From a virus, in the IMG/VR virus record IMGVR_UViG_3300043448_001007, positions 1-64,000 of that record: 64,000 bases of DNA. One strand, 5' to 3'. The notes beneath the pieces were generated by a model, which saw only the letters and a list, made by a program, of their open reading frames with translations, was not told the origin of the DNA and made no database searches. Below, in pieces: positions 41,976-50,809 of the stretch; within the stretch, counting starts at the first letter, position 1; each line of letters opens with the position of its first letter. Both the position numbers and the translations under genes were made by a program.

Positions 41976-42602
41976 TTAGTAACCAGCCACAAATGGAGGT
42001 TGAATTGTAAAGTTATTATCAATCCATTCATCGATAAAGTAATCAGATACAAAATCAACTTGAGCTCCATCCCAAATTCCTTGACCACTCCAATCTAATG
42101 ATGGACCACCTGCTACTTTTGTAACTTGACAGTTTTGGAAAGTAACTCGTCTCAAAACTAATCCTTTTTTATCGTGTTGATTTACAATCAGAGTCCCGAT
42201 ACAATCAGCTTTATAATGTAAATAACCATTTTGTGAATTCCAACCCAAGTCATACCAAGCTCTCATAATATTCCAAGTTTCCATAGCTCCTTGATCATTT
42301 ACGTTGATATTAAATTTAATACTTGGCTTAGTTGTTGTTTCACTTGGACCAGCATTTAGGAAAGCTCTAGTGCTATATTTATATCTTTGTTCAGAAACTC
42401 CAATATCCTTAGTTGTGATGCCTAAATCAATAGATGTTGATTGTTGTAACATTAAAACCGGATCTCTACCCTGAGCTTGTAATATTTGAGGTAATACAAA
42501 TGTGATCTCAAATAGATTTTGGTAAACTGGTTCTTGTGGAATGGTTCCTGGGCCGCCGGGCGCCCCTACCATGCTTAACTGAGTATAATGTGGTAAAGCC
42601 AT
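41976..42602 (-). CDS. 19: Tail tube protein, gp19-like (208 aa)
   Basis: PVYQNLFEITFVLP near residue 25 is the conserved opening strand of the T4 gp19/phage tail tube family. Further strands with TRAFLNAGPSETTTKPSIKF and the tail domain (LVLRRVTFQNCQVTKVAGGP, SLDWSGQGIWDGAQVDFVSD) match the tube fold. T4 gp19 has 163 residues. The protein polymerises inside the sheath to form the DNA channel. It is transcribed from the opposite strand to the sheath and 6.5 kb away, unlike T4 where 18 and 19 are adjacent. GC content is higher than in the surroundings, as for the sheath. Confidence 0.82.
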   Translation of the reverse strand: MALPHYTQLSMVGAPGGPGTIPQEPVYQNLFEITFVLPQILQAQGRDPVLMLQQSTSIDLGITTKDIGVSEQRYKYSTRAFLNAGPSETTTKPSIKFNINVNDQGAMETWNIMRAWYDLGWNSQNGYLHYKADCIGTLIVNQHDKKGLVLRRVTFQNCQVTKVAGGPSLDWSGQGIWDGAQVDFVSDYFIDEWIDNNFTIQPPFVAGY

Positions 42603-42745
42603 ATTAATTTTTTATTTTTTATGTTAAGAAAACTTTTTCTTATAATCTATATATAATAAAATTTTTCTTTCCTACTTATCTATATATTAAAAATAAAAAC
42701 CATATTTTGATAAATTAGAAAAATGTTAGTATTAAGAGGTGTTGA

Positions 42746-42760
42746 TTTTAATATATAAAA
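42746..42760 (+). promoter_or_regulatory. Putative late promoter (TTTTAATATATAAAA)
   Basis: Motif copy about 18 bp upstream of the giant baseplate gene, in the 176-bp divergent spacer with the tube gene; a weaker minus-strand copy lies near 42646-42656. Confidence 0.55.
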
Positions 42761-42778
42761 ATAAAGTAATCATTATTA

Positions 42779-45700
42779 ATGTTTAGTTTAAACCAACATC
42801 TTTTATATCCTATAGTAAAGAGTGATAGATTCAGATTTCGACATGATGGTGGACATTCTGATTCGGTTGGAAATGTTTCAACAATAACAAATTCTTTCCA
42901 AGATGGATCTTTAAATACATCATCACCACAAGAAGTGGAACCATTTATTGAAACAACAACCCCCAAAAGTGAATTAAGATTCTTTGATAAAGAAGGGAAT
43001 AGTTTAAATTATATCTATAATGAAGACCTTGGAAGATATGAGGGTGACATATATTTCCATGAAAATTCTAGTGATACATTCAAAACACAAACTTTATTTT
43101 TATTAGAAAATATATCAGCTTTTCAGTATGAAAATCCAGATTTAATGACACTAAAAAAGTTTCAACTTTTTAATGAAAGGGGATTTCATTTTTATCCGGG
43201 TAATTATGTAGATAAAAAAATAAAAAGAGTAATTCCAGTTAATAATGATGTAACTTTTTACTCTAAATGGGTTTATGGTGATAATTTTGATTTCTATTTT
43301 CCAAAAGGGACTATTATACGATTTGATAGTAGTTTAATGGAGTTTAATAATCCAAATCAAAGTTATGTAGTAACTTCGGCTAAAAAAGATGCTATTTTAA
43401 TTGTATCTCTGTTGGATAACTTCCAGTTTACAAATTTATATTCTGGAATTTGGGATTTGGATTCAACTTATATTGGTAAATCTATTTCATCAATTAATAT
43501 TATTGGTATTTATGATTATATTGACTCTTTTACATTAAGAGACAAGTTATCACCTTGGAATGAGCCAAGTTTTTATGATCGATTATATGCTGGAAGAAAA
43601 TTAAATATTGTAAATAGTGATAAAAACGACAATTATAAAAATACTAAAGATTTTGAGGAAGTTAATGTTGTTACATTAGATAATAATGAGATGATTGATA
43701 TTGTTCATTATGAATATAATACTATTACTAATAAAATTACAGGTGATTTAATAATAGAGGCGATATCTAAAACCGACCTACCTTTAATTTACAAAAATGG
43801 ACTTAATTTTAACTCATCAAATTCAACTCTAGAGTTTGGTGATACAATACCACAAATATTAAAACCGGGTTCTAATTTTAAAGTTCAAAACTCCGTATCC
43901 AATACAGATATATTTTCTGTTAGTCCTATTCAAAGTTTTAAAGGAAATGTTGTTACGACATATTATCAAGTTGGTAATCAAGTTATGTGGAATAATGATA
44001 TTTATCAATGTATAAATTCCTATACTTGGTCAGCTACATCATCTATAACACCGGATGATTCTAATTATTGGTCAAATTTACCAACTTATCTACCAATAAA
44101 TCCATCACCCGTTAATGAAAATTTATTATTGGGTGATTTATATTTGACAAATAATAAATTTTATTTTACGCAAACATTCACCGCTTCTGGAATAGTTACG
44201 GCTGCTTCGGCTGTTGAAAATTTTAAGAATGAACTAAAATCATTAGATATTGATTTTTATTTAAATAATTTTTCATTAAAAGCGGATTTAATATATCCAA
44301 CTAATTATTGTGAAGTTAACTTCTATAATGGATTTGTCGGACCAACAACTTCAATCGGTAATATTAGTTTAGTTTATGAAAGAGCTTTGGAGGTTAGGGA
44401 ACAATTAGTTAAGGAGTTCAATTATGATTATAGTCAAAATTATAGTTATAATATTGTAATTACCGATTTAGATGAATATGGATTAATTGTTAAAGTTAAT
44501 AAAATGGTATATCAAACTGAAACCCAATTTTTATATTCAATGGGTCAAATCGATATGCAAAGAACTATTGACAAGACATTAAGATATTGGTTAACTAAGA
44601 GTTTTGCAAGATTAATGACATTAGGTATTATACCAACTTTACAAACAATTGGAAATAATTCACCATATTATAATTCTATAAATTTAAGAACCCAATTTCC
44701 AAATGTTCCATTACAATGGGAAGTTTTAGTGGGGTCTACTGCTGACTTTTATGTTGAACATACATTATTAACTATCAATGATATGGGATCTTTCCTTTCC
44801 ATTAAAGTTAATAATAGATCATATGATATAAAAACTATTATGTCAAGTCCATATATTCCTGACATTGCACAAACTTTATCTGATTGGGTAGAAGAACATC
44901 AAAATATATTAGAAAGTTATGGTATATATGTTGTCAATTCAGCATCATCATTAGATTTTAGAGTTAAAAAACAAACACAAAGATTAGATTTAATTGTTAA
45001 TGTTGGTAAGTCTTCACTACCAGGTATAAACCTATATCAGATATTAAAAAGATCAAAAGGAAATCAAGGAACAATTATTACATCTAATGAGATAAAATTA
45101 AATACAGATAATGGTGATTCTTTAGAGGAAGTTGGATTTGCTACTGGTATGATAACTGGTATAAATGAAACTATCTACCCTCTTCAAAATCAAGAATATA
45201 ATATTTTATATTTGCAACCCGAAACAATAAATCTTAGTTATGAAGGTCCTTTCTGGGGAATGACCGATTCCCTATGTGAACAATCACCTTTTGTAACGGT
45301 TGCTTTCAGTATTGGGTATGGTGCTACAGGATGCCCGACTGATTTTTTAGCTGGGACATCAAATGCTGGTATGTTTGATAATACTATGTTTAGTAATGAT
45401 TTTAGTATTAATTACATGAATACAAATACATATTCAGTAAATAATTATAATCTATTTGCTTTAGGTGGGGCTGATGATATGGTTGATATATTATACATTC
45501 CAAATGTATCATCTATGTATATCTTAGGGAAAGACCTTTTGGTCTTTGACGCCCTAACGGCTCAACAAACAACAACAATTTTATTGAATAGTGGAACATA
45601 TTCTGTGGATATGGTATTTAACCCAATCACTAACTATTTATATGCTATTACAAAGAATTCACTTTATAAAATAGATCCATATATCAATCAAATAATATCA

Positions 45701-48631
45701 ACTTATTCTATAAGTGGTGAAGGATATGAGATTAATTATAGTCAAAATGGTGATATTTATATCACAACCGATTTAGGAATATCAATATTTGATAATACTG
45801 GATTAGTTAATTCATTATCATTACCGAGTTATCATATCGTTTCTAATGATTTTGAAAATGATATGTATGCTGTGGGTAGAGATGGATCATCTCTTTATAG
45901 AATTGATGGATCATCTAGAACATTACAAACAACCTATACTATAAGTGGATTAACAAATTCAATAGTATATGATCCAACAAATGAATCTATTTATGTTTGG
46001 GGATCATCATTATATAAAGTTATGAATGGTCAGGTGGCTACTGCTTCCCTATTAACACCAGGTGGGTTTGAAGATATGTTATTTAATAACTTAACCAATA
46101 CTTTAAGTTTATCTTCAGATAATTCTACAATAACATCGTTGAGTTTAGAAGATGATTCAATTAATTATACACAATTTAATGGATATTGGGGGTATCAAGT
46201 AATTAACCAGTATGATGGTGATATTTATATATCATCACAAGGAATTAATCAAGTAACTGTTGTTGATAATGTTACTGGTAATGTAAAACATATTGTTCCC
46301 CTAATTGGTGGATTATCTACTAGATTAGCTTATAACCCTTTAAGAAAAAGCATTTGGACAATCCAACCAGTTCCAAAGAATGTGGTAGAGATTGAAGTTA
46401 CTTTAAATAATTACATTACTTTAAATATTCCAGATTATTTGAATATAAGAGAGAATTCATTAGGGACATTAGATGAAAATTATAAGTATAAGAAATATCT
46501 TTGGTTACATACTCAAGATTATCTTCGTCGTCCAAGAATGAATTTTAATAATGAACCATATGCTAAATATTATTGGAGATGGTTTTCTGATAACGTACCA
46601 CAATTCTTTATGTATGATTTTACAGGTAATCAATTACCAACATCTGGTCCGTTATCATATACTGGTGAGAAACCCTTACCAACTGTTGTTTTAAATAGAA
46701 AAGCAAATAGAGATACTAATAAAAGGGGAATATCAGAAGCTCAACAAACTATATTTGATCAAATATATGAAACTTTAGAACATGTTGATGATGAGAATGA
46801 TGTATCCAGTGTTCCAGAACCTATACAATTATTTATTGGATTCAATTCACCAGATGAAGGAGCATTGAGAAGTATATTACAATTATATTTACAAGAGGAT
46901 GTAGATTTTACAGTCACAACTAATAATTTGAATTTGGATGAAATACGTTTTGAGACAATAATTGATGGTGATGATAGATATGGTAAAATAACACTAAATG
47001 AAAATTCAACCTCTAATTTTATTAATGATATTAATGACTTACCAAGAGGACTAAAGATAGGTCAACATTTAGCAATATTTATTAAAGATCTAACAAATAC
47101 AAAAGATCAATATCTTTCTAAAAATAATGGATACCTATTAAAAATAAGAGAGGTATATAATAGAGAAATTATTGTAGATTTTTTCCAAGATATTGACGAA
47201 TTACATTCTGAATCAACAATCATAAATGACTATCCACATCATGGTAAAACAACATATCTTTCAACAAGATTTAAAGTTTGGGATAAAGAGATTGGTAGAT
47301 TTAATGTTTTGGGTCAAACCGAAATAGAAGATATTCGATATAGAACAGAACTTGGTAATGTTGGTAAATTAATAAATCCAGAAGATACTTATATTTTTAA
47401 AGATTATGATATAAAAGAGGATGGGATTGATTGGGTTTATTTAAATGCTAAGAGAAAGGAAATGTTAATGATGAAACATTTAATATATCCTTATATTGGA
47501 AGTTATAAATCAATAATTAATGCTATAAATTATTTTGGGTATAACGATTTAGTCCTAAATGAATATTATAGAAATATAAATCCAGATTCTCCTGAATTCT
47601 TGAAATTATTTAAAGTTGAGATTCCGGATATATTTGATCCATCTGTTCCTGGTTGGAGTGATAAAGATTTCTTGAAACATACTTTCCCAAATCCATCATT
47701 TGAAGATACAAATTTATTTAATCTTACTTATGATATAACTGATAAGGAAGGTAATAATATTTTAACATATACTTTAGAAGAAGTTCAGAAAAAACTTCAA
47801 GGTCTAAAGATTTGGTTACAGAAAAATATCATACCATTAACACACAAAATATTAGATATTAGTGGTAGGGCATATGTAACATCAACAAATCATATCAAAC
47901 ATAATTTACATGATGCTACTGTTTTAAGAATTCATGAAAAATTAACACCAGTTGTTGGGTATTTAAGAGAGGCCTATTTAATGCCAGTAAATAATGGTTC
48001 AACTGTTTATAACTGTGTGATTGATTTTGGAACCGGTTCTACTCAATCTTTGCCAGATACATATGAAATAAATATTACAACTTATGAAATTTATCGAGAA
48101 TGGTATCCATTTAAAATATATGATCAAGGTAATAGAGTAATTTACTATGATAAATTATATGAGTCTGTTATACCAGAAAATAGAGTTAATAATCCAAGAA
48201 AATATGAGAATACACCTTCTTGGTCTAATTCTGTAACATATAAAGTAGCTGATATTGTTGAATATAATCGAGAGTTTTATGTGTACTCTGGTACTATGTC
48301 TATGACATCTAGTGTATCTCCAAATGTTGATATATCTAATTGGATAAATGTTACTGAATGGAAAGAAATCGATTTAGTTCCTATTCAACATATTAAAGAA
48401 GTTAGAAAGGCTAACAATTTATTACCATATAATTTTGTGATTGATTCAAATATAGATCCTTTTATTAGAGTTGAAATTACATCTGATAATGGATATGGGT
48501 CAACATATACACAAAGAAGAAATTATGATATTAAAGGAGTATTGGATATACGAGAGTTAGAATCTTATACAAATTTAACAAGTAAACAATATATAAGAGC
48601 AATAATACCAATTGTCTATCCAGAAAATTAA
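42779..48631 (+). CDS. Giant baseplate-type protein with inserted beta-propeller (1950 aa)
   Basis: The longest gene here. The N-terminal ~400 residues and C-terminal ~700 read as virion scaffold. At ~397-440 and again at ~1780-1870 are short W/Y-rich modules (YQVGNQVMWNNDIYQC, YDQGNRVIYYDKLYES, VADIVEYNREFYVYSG) like carbohydrate-binding CBM5/12 units. Residues ~890-1195 are beta-propeller-like repeats (NNYNLFALGG to RKSIWTIQP). The KHLIYPYIGSYKSIINAINY helix near 1560 resembles a wedge-type core. It sits just before gp25, so a baseplate wedge role (T4 gp6/gp7/gp10 position) is likely but the exact homologue is not settled. Glycan binding is inference. Confidence 0.65.
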   Translation: MFSLNQHLLYPIVKSDRFRFRHDGGHSDSVGNVSTITNSFQDGSLNTSSPQEVEPFIETTTPKSELRFFDKEGNSLNYIYNEDLGRYEGDIYFHENSSDTFKTQTLFLLENISAFQYENPDLMTLKKFQLFNERGFHFYPGNYVDKKIKRVIPVNNDVTFYSKWVYGDNFDFYFPKGTIIRFDSSLMEFNNPNQSYVVTSAKKDAILIVSLLDNFQFTNLYSGIWDLDSTYIGKSISSINIIGIYDYIDSFTLRDKLSPWNEPSFYDRLYAGRKLNIVNSDKNDNYKNTKDFEEVNVVTLDNNEMIDIVHYEYNTITNKITGDLIIEAISKTDLPLIYKNGLNFNSSNSTLEFGDTIPQILKPGSNFKVQNSVSNTDIFSVSPIQSFKGNVVTTYYQVGNQVMWNNDIYQCINSYTWSATSSITPDDSNYWSNLPTYLPINPSPVNENLLLGDLYLTNNKFYFTQTFTASGIVTAASAVENFKNELKSLDIDFYLNNFSLKADLIYPTNYCEVNFYNGFVGPTTSIGNISLVYERALEVREQLVKEFNYDYSQNYSYNIVITDLDEYGLIVKVNKMVYQTETQFLYSMGQIDMQRTIDKTLRYWLTKSFARLMTLGIIPTLQTIGNNSPYYNSINLRTQFPNVPLQWEVLVGSTADFYVEHTLLTINDMGSFLSIKVNNRSYDIKTIMSSPYIPDIAQTLSDWVEEHQNILESYGIYVVNSASSLDFRVKKQTQRLDLIVNVGKSSLPGINLYQILKRSKGNQGTIITSNEIKLNTDNGDSLEEVGFATGMITGINETIYPLQNQEYNILYLQPETINLSYEGPFWGMTDSLCEQSPFVTVAFSIGYGATGCPTDFLAGTSNAGMFDNTMFSNDFSINYMNTNTYSVNNYNLFALGGADDMVDILYIPNVSSMYILGKDLLVFDALTAQQTTTILLNSGTYSVDMVFNPITNYLYAITKNSLYKIDPYINQIISTYSISGEGYEINYSQNGDIYITTDLGISIFDNTGLVNSLSLPSYHIVSNDFENDMYAVGRDGSSLYRIDGSSRTLQTTYTISGLTNSIVYDPTNESIYVWGSSLYKVMNGQVATASLLTPGGFEDMLFNNLTNTLSLSSDNSTITSLSLEDDSINYTQFNGYWGYQVINQYDGDIYISSQGINQVTVVDNVTGNVKHIVPLIGGLSTRLAYNPLRKSIWTIQPVPKNVVEIEVTLNNYITLNIPDYLNIRENSLGTLDENYKYKKYLWLHTQDYLRRPRMNFNNEPYAKYYWRWFSDNVPQFFMYDFTGNQLPTSGPLSYTGEKPLPTVVLNRKANRDTNKRGISEAQQTIFDQIYETLEHVDDENDVSSVPEPIQLFIGFNSPDEGALRSILQLYLQEDVDFTVTTNNLNLDEIRFETIIDGDDRYGKITLNENSTSNFINDINDLPRGLKIGQHLAIFIKDLTNTKDQYLSKNNGYLLKIREVYNREIIVDFFQDIDELHSESTIINDYPHHGKTTYLSTRFKVWDKEIGRFNVLGQTEIEDIRYRTELGNVGKLINPEDTYIFKDYDIKEDGIDWVYLNAKRKEMLMMKHLIYPYIGSYKSIINAINYFGYNDLVLNEYYRNINPDSPEFLKLFKVEIPDIFDPSVPGWSDKDFLKHTFPNPSFEDTNLFNLTYDITDKEGNNILTYTLEEVQKKLQGLKIWLQKNIIPLTHKILDISGRAYVTSTNHIKHNLHDATVLRIHEKLTPVVGYLREAYLMPVNNGSTVYNCVIDFGTGSTQSLPDTYEINITTYEIYREWYPFKIYDQGNRVIYYDKLYESVIPENRVNNPRKYENTPSWSNSVTYKVADIVEYNREFYVYSGTMSMTSSVSPNVDISNWINVTEWKEIDLVPIQHIKEVRKANNLLPYNFVIDSNIDPFIRVEITSDNGYGSTYTQRRNYDIKGVLDIRELESYTNLTSKQYIRAIIPIVYPEN

Positions 48632-48652
48632 TATATAAAAAAAACAAGTTTT

Positions 48653-48907
48653 ATGAAACATATTAGGAAATTTTCAACTTTTAACGAGAACAAAACCGAT
48701 GGATTTGTTGTGGCAGCTAAAGATTTAATAGATGGTACAAAAATGTATAAAAATGACTATTCAGAAAAGAGATATAATCAAATCATAGAGTTGGAGAAAC
48801 TTATTTATGGGAATGAAGAGGATCGTAAAAAATTTGTTAAATCAATAAAGAGACTTTTGGGAATATCTGAATGGGACTTACCAAATGAACTCTATAAATA
48901 TTTATAA
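48653..48907 (+). CDS. Small tagged protein between baseplate genes (84 aa)
   Basis: MKHIRKFSTFNENKTDGFVV has the tag pattern K-x-F-x-x-F-N-E, followed by a compact helical domain (DRKKFVKSIKRLLGISEWDL). A copy of the promoter motif lies in the 21-bp gap after the giant gene. It lies six bases before gp25. The tag on a protein nested in a baseplate operon is unexpected if tags only mark head proteins. Family unknown. Confidence 0.72.
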   Translation: MKHIRKFSTFNENKTDGFVVAAKDLIDGTKMYKNDYSEKRYNQIIELEKLIYGNEEDRKKFVKSIKRLLGISEWDLPNELYKYL

Positions 48908-48912
48908 TTTAT

Positions 48913-49290
48913 ATGGCAGAATTTGATTTTAGAGATTTTTATATTGGATATGAAGGACATCCTAGATGGACTATTAATAGGATAATAACCGATGATGCTG
49001 TTCGAGTTATTGTACAAAAGTACGAAATGTTACTTTTTACTAATAAAGGTGAAGTCTTGGGTGATCCTGATTTTGGATGTGATTTGGAAAAACTACTTCA
49101 CGAAACATCAGTCTCGGCCGAATCGGTGGAAAAATTAATTCATGAGCAAATAGTTAAATATATTCCAGAGATAATCGATATTGACTATCTCTTGGAAGTT
49201 AGTTTTGAAGAAGACCCTGAAAATTATCAAGATGTGATGATTATTAATTTCTCAATCGGTGAAAATGAAATAAATGCTGTTATCTCATAA
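48913..49290 (+). CDS. 25: Baseplate wedge protein, gp25-like (125 aa)
   Basis: KYEMLLFTNKGEVLGDPDFG and CDLEKLLHE carry the GPW/gp25 signature: a strand, Gly-Glu, an x-x-x-P-x-F-G-C segment and a Leu-Glu helix. Length (125) is close to T4 gp25 (132). gp25 is a conserved wedge component that nucleates sheath assembly. It follows the tagged 84-aa gene directly and the giant wedge protein, forming the baseplate operon. No terminator is obvious after it; a small minus-strand gene abuts its stop. Confidence 0.85.
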   Translation: MAEFDFRDFYIGYEGHPRWTINRIITDDAVRVIVQKYEMLLFTNKGEVLGDPDFGCDLEKLLHETSVSAESVEKLIHEQIVKYIPEIIDIDYLLEVSFEEDPENYQDVMIINFSIGENEINAVIS

Positions 49291-49434
49291 TTATCTTCGA
49301 TAGGGTTTACCACCTTTATTTGAATGTCTCGGTTGCCATGTTTGTTGCATATGACCATTTTGACAAGATGGTAACCAGATACCAATCAAATAGATACCCA
49401 CTATTAATAAAGTTAGAATTTTAAAATTTTTCAT
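49291..49434 (-). CDS. Small lipoprotein-like or membrane peptide (47 aa)
   Basis: ATG at 49432-49434, TAA at 49291-49293, abutting the stop of gp25. The product MKNFKILTLLIVGIYLIGIW is followed by LPSCQNGHMQQTWQPRHSNK and a basic Gly/Arg end. A hydrophobic segment ending in LPSC can be read as a lipobox, making a tiny outer-membrane lipoprotein of the Rz1 kind, or as a simple membrane anchor. Its distance from the spanin-like pair at 25 kb is a point against it being the partner. Confidence 0.5.
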   Translation of the reverse strand: MKNFKILTLLIVGIYLIGIWLPSCQNGHMQQTWQPRHSNKGGKPYRR

Positions 49435-49456
49435 AATATTTATTATTATTTTTTAA

Positions 49457-50416
49457 TTATTTCATAATATCTTGAATTTTACCAATAATGGTCATTCCAA
49501 CAATGATAGGATCAGAATCTTTTTCTAACTTTTCTCGATAATCTGTAATAATATAGTTAGCTTCAAACAACTGACATATTTTCTCTTTCTTATTTTCTAA
49601 ACAATAATCAATAAATGGTCTTCCGAGTAAATCAATCATTTTATCTATTCTTTCCGGTCCAAAATTTGACATCAAAAAATGATATATTTTTTCATAATCT
49701 CTATCACCGAATATAACAGAATATAAGTCATCTTGCGTTTTCTTTCCAATATTTTTTTCAGAACTCCCTCCACCTACACCAATTAAAAAATCTTGTAAGT
49801 CATTATATAGTGCTCGGTTATCTGGAAATCTTTTATTAATTATTTTTATTAAATCATCTTTTTCTATTTTTATACCTTCAGATTGACAAACATCATTCAT
49901 TAATTTCTGATATAAATCTCTCTTCATTTCCCTTTCTTCATTGGCTGCTGGTTCAAAGTCCAGTAAAGTAAATCGAGATTTTTTAATAGCATCTGTTAAT
50001 TTACTTAAATGGTTAGTAGTTAGTATAAATCTAACATTATTAGCACTATAATGTTCAACAAAGGCTTTAAAAGCATCTTGAAAATTGGTAGATACTTTTT
50101 CAAATTCATCTAAAAAAACATATTTCATTCCATCTTCACAATCCATCATTGGCTTTGTTTTACAAAACTTATCAATTTCATTTCTTAAAACTTCAATAGA
50201 TGTATAGAGTGAACTATTTATTTCTAAATAAGCTTTATCTCCTGAATATTTACCGATTAAAATTCTGGCTAATGATGTTTTGCCAGTTCCATAGGGTCCA
50301 TAAAAAATATAATTCTTGGTGATTCCATTCCTAAAGTGGTCTTTAATTCGAGATGGTAGGATTAAATCCTCCATTTTTTTAGGTCTCCACTTCTCATATA
50401 ATATTTCGTTCTTCAT
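49457..50416 (-). CDS. 44: Sliding clamp loader subunit, T4 gp44-like (319 aa)
   Basis: AAA+ ATPase of the clamp loader family. YEKWRPKKMEDLILP is the typical opening, YGPYGTGKTSLAR is Walker A near residue 40, MKYVFLDEFE is Walker B, ILTTNH sensor 1 and IKKSRFTLLDF the arginine-finger region (SRF, as SRC in homologues). The length equals T4 gp44 (319). It loads the gp45-type clamp on DNA in replication and, in T4, supports late transcription with gp55. The small subunit gp62 is not seen nearby. It lies alone among structural genes on the minus strand. Confidence 0.88.
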   Translation of the reverse strand: MKNEILYEKWRPKKMEDLILPSRIKDHFRNGITKNYIFYGPYGTGKTSLARILIGKYSGDKAYLEINSSLYTSIEVLRNEIDKFCKTKPMMDCEDGMKYVFLDEFEKVSTNFQDAFKAFVEHYSANNVRFILTTNHLSKLTDAIKKSRFTLLDFEPAANEEREMKRDLYQKLMNDVCQSEGIKIEKDDLIKIINKRFPDNRALYNDLQDFLIGVGGGSSEKNIGKKTQDDLYSVIFGDRDYEKIYHFLMSNFGPERIDKMIDLLGRPFIDYCLENKKEKICQLFEANYIITDYREKLEKDSDPIIVGMTIIGKIQDIMK

Positions 50417-50471
50417 AAAAATAACTTTAGATTAATTTTATTAAAGAATGTGTTAAAAGTTTATTTATGAA

Positions 50472-50486
50472 TTTTAATATATAAAA
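50472..50486 (+). promoter_or_regulatory. Putative late promoter (TTTTAATATATAAAA)
   Basis: Motif copy 14 bp upstream of the fibre N-terminal ORF at 50501. Confidence 0.55.
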
Positions 50487-50500
50487 GAAAAATTAAAATT

Positions 50501-50809
50501 ATGCCTTTAATTACAAGATCTGGTAAGGGGTCCAAACTAACACATGTTGAGATGGATGGAAATCTAACCTATTTGGAAAACTTAGCTTTGAATGGTGGTG
50601 GTGGTTCATCATCTTCAATAAATGAAATATCTGCTGGTGTTGGTTTAACTGGTGGTGGTACTTCAAGTATAGTAACTTTATCAATACAATCTGATGGTGT
50701 TACTGAAGATATGTTGAATATAATTGGTGGACCAACTGCTGGTTATATTCTATCTAATGATGGAATCAATTTAACTTGGATTGAATCTAATCCCGGACTA
50801 TTTGGTTAG
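50501..50809 (+). CDS. Fibre N-terminal attachment segment, frame ends early (102 aa)
   Basis: SGKGSKLTHVEMDGNLTYLE is the short motif found at the N-terminus of many phage tail fibres (S-x-L-T-x-x-E-x-D-x-N). Next come a Gly/Ser linker and strands INEISAGVGLTGGGTSS and ILSNDGINLTWIESNPG. The frame stops at TAG 50807. The following ORF continues in the +1 frame with a delta-60 repeat that starts in mid-blade (PDYLVRLNSDG). Reading one base forward at the in-frame CCC codon (50792-50794) would join them as ESNP-DYLVRLNSDG. Likely one fibre gene that is frameshifted, either programmed or broken. Confidence 0.72.
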   Translation: MPLITRSGKGSKLTHVEMDGNLTYLENLALNGGGGSSSSINEISAGVGLTGGGTSSIVTLSIQSDGVTEDMLNIIGGPTAGYILSNDGINLTWIESNPGLFG

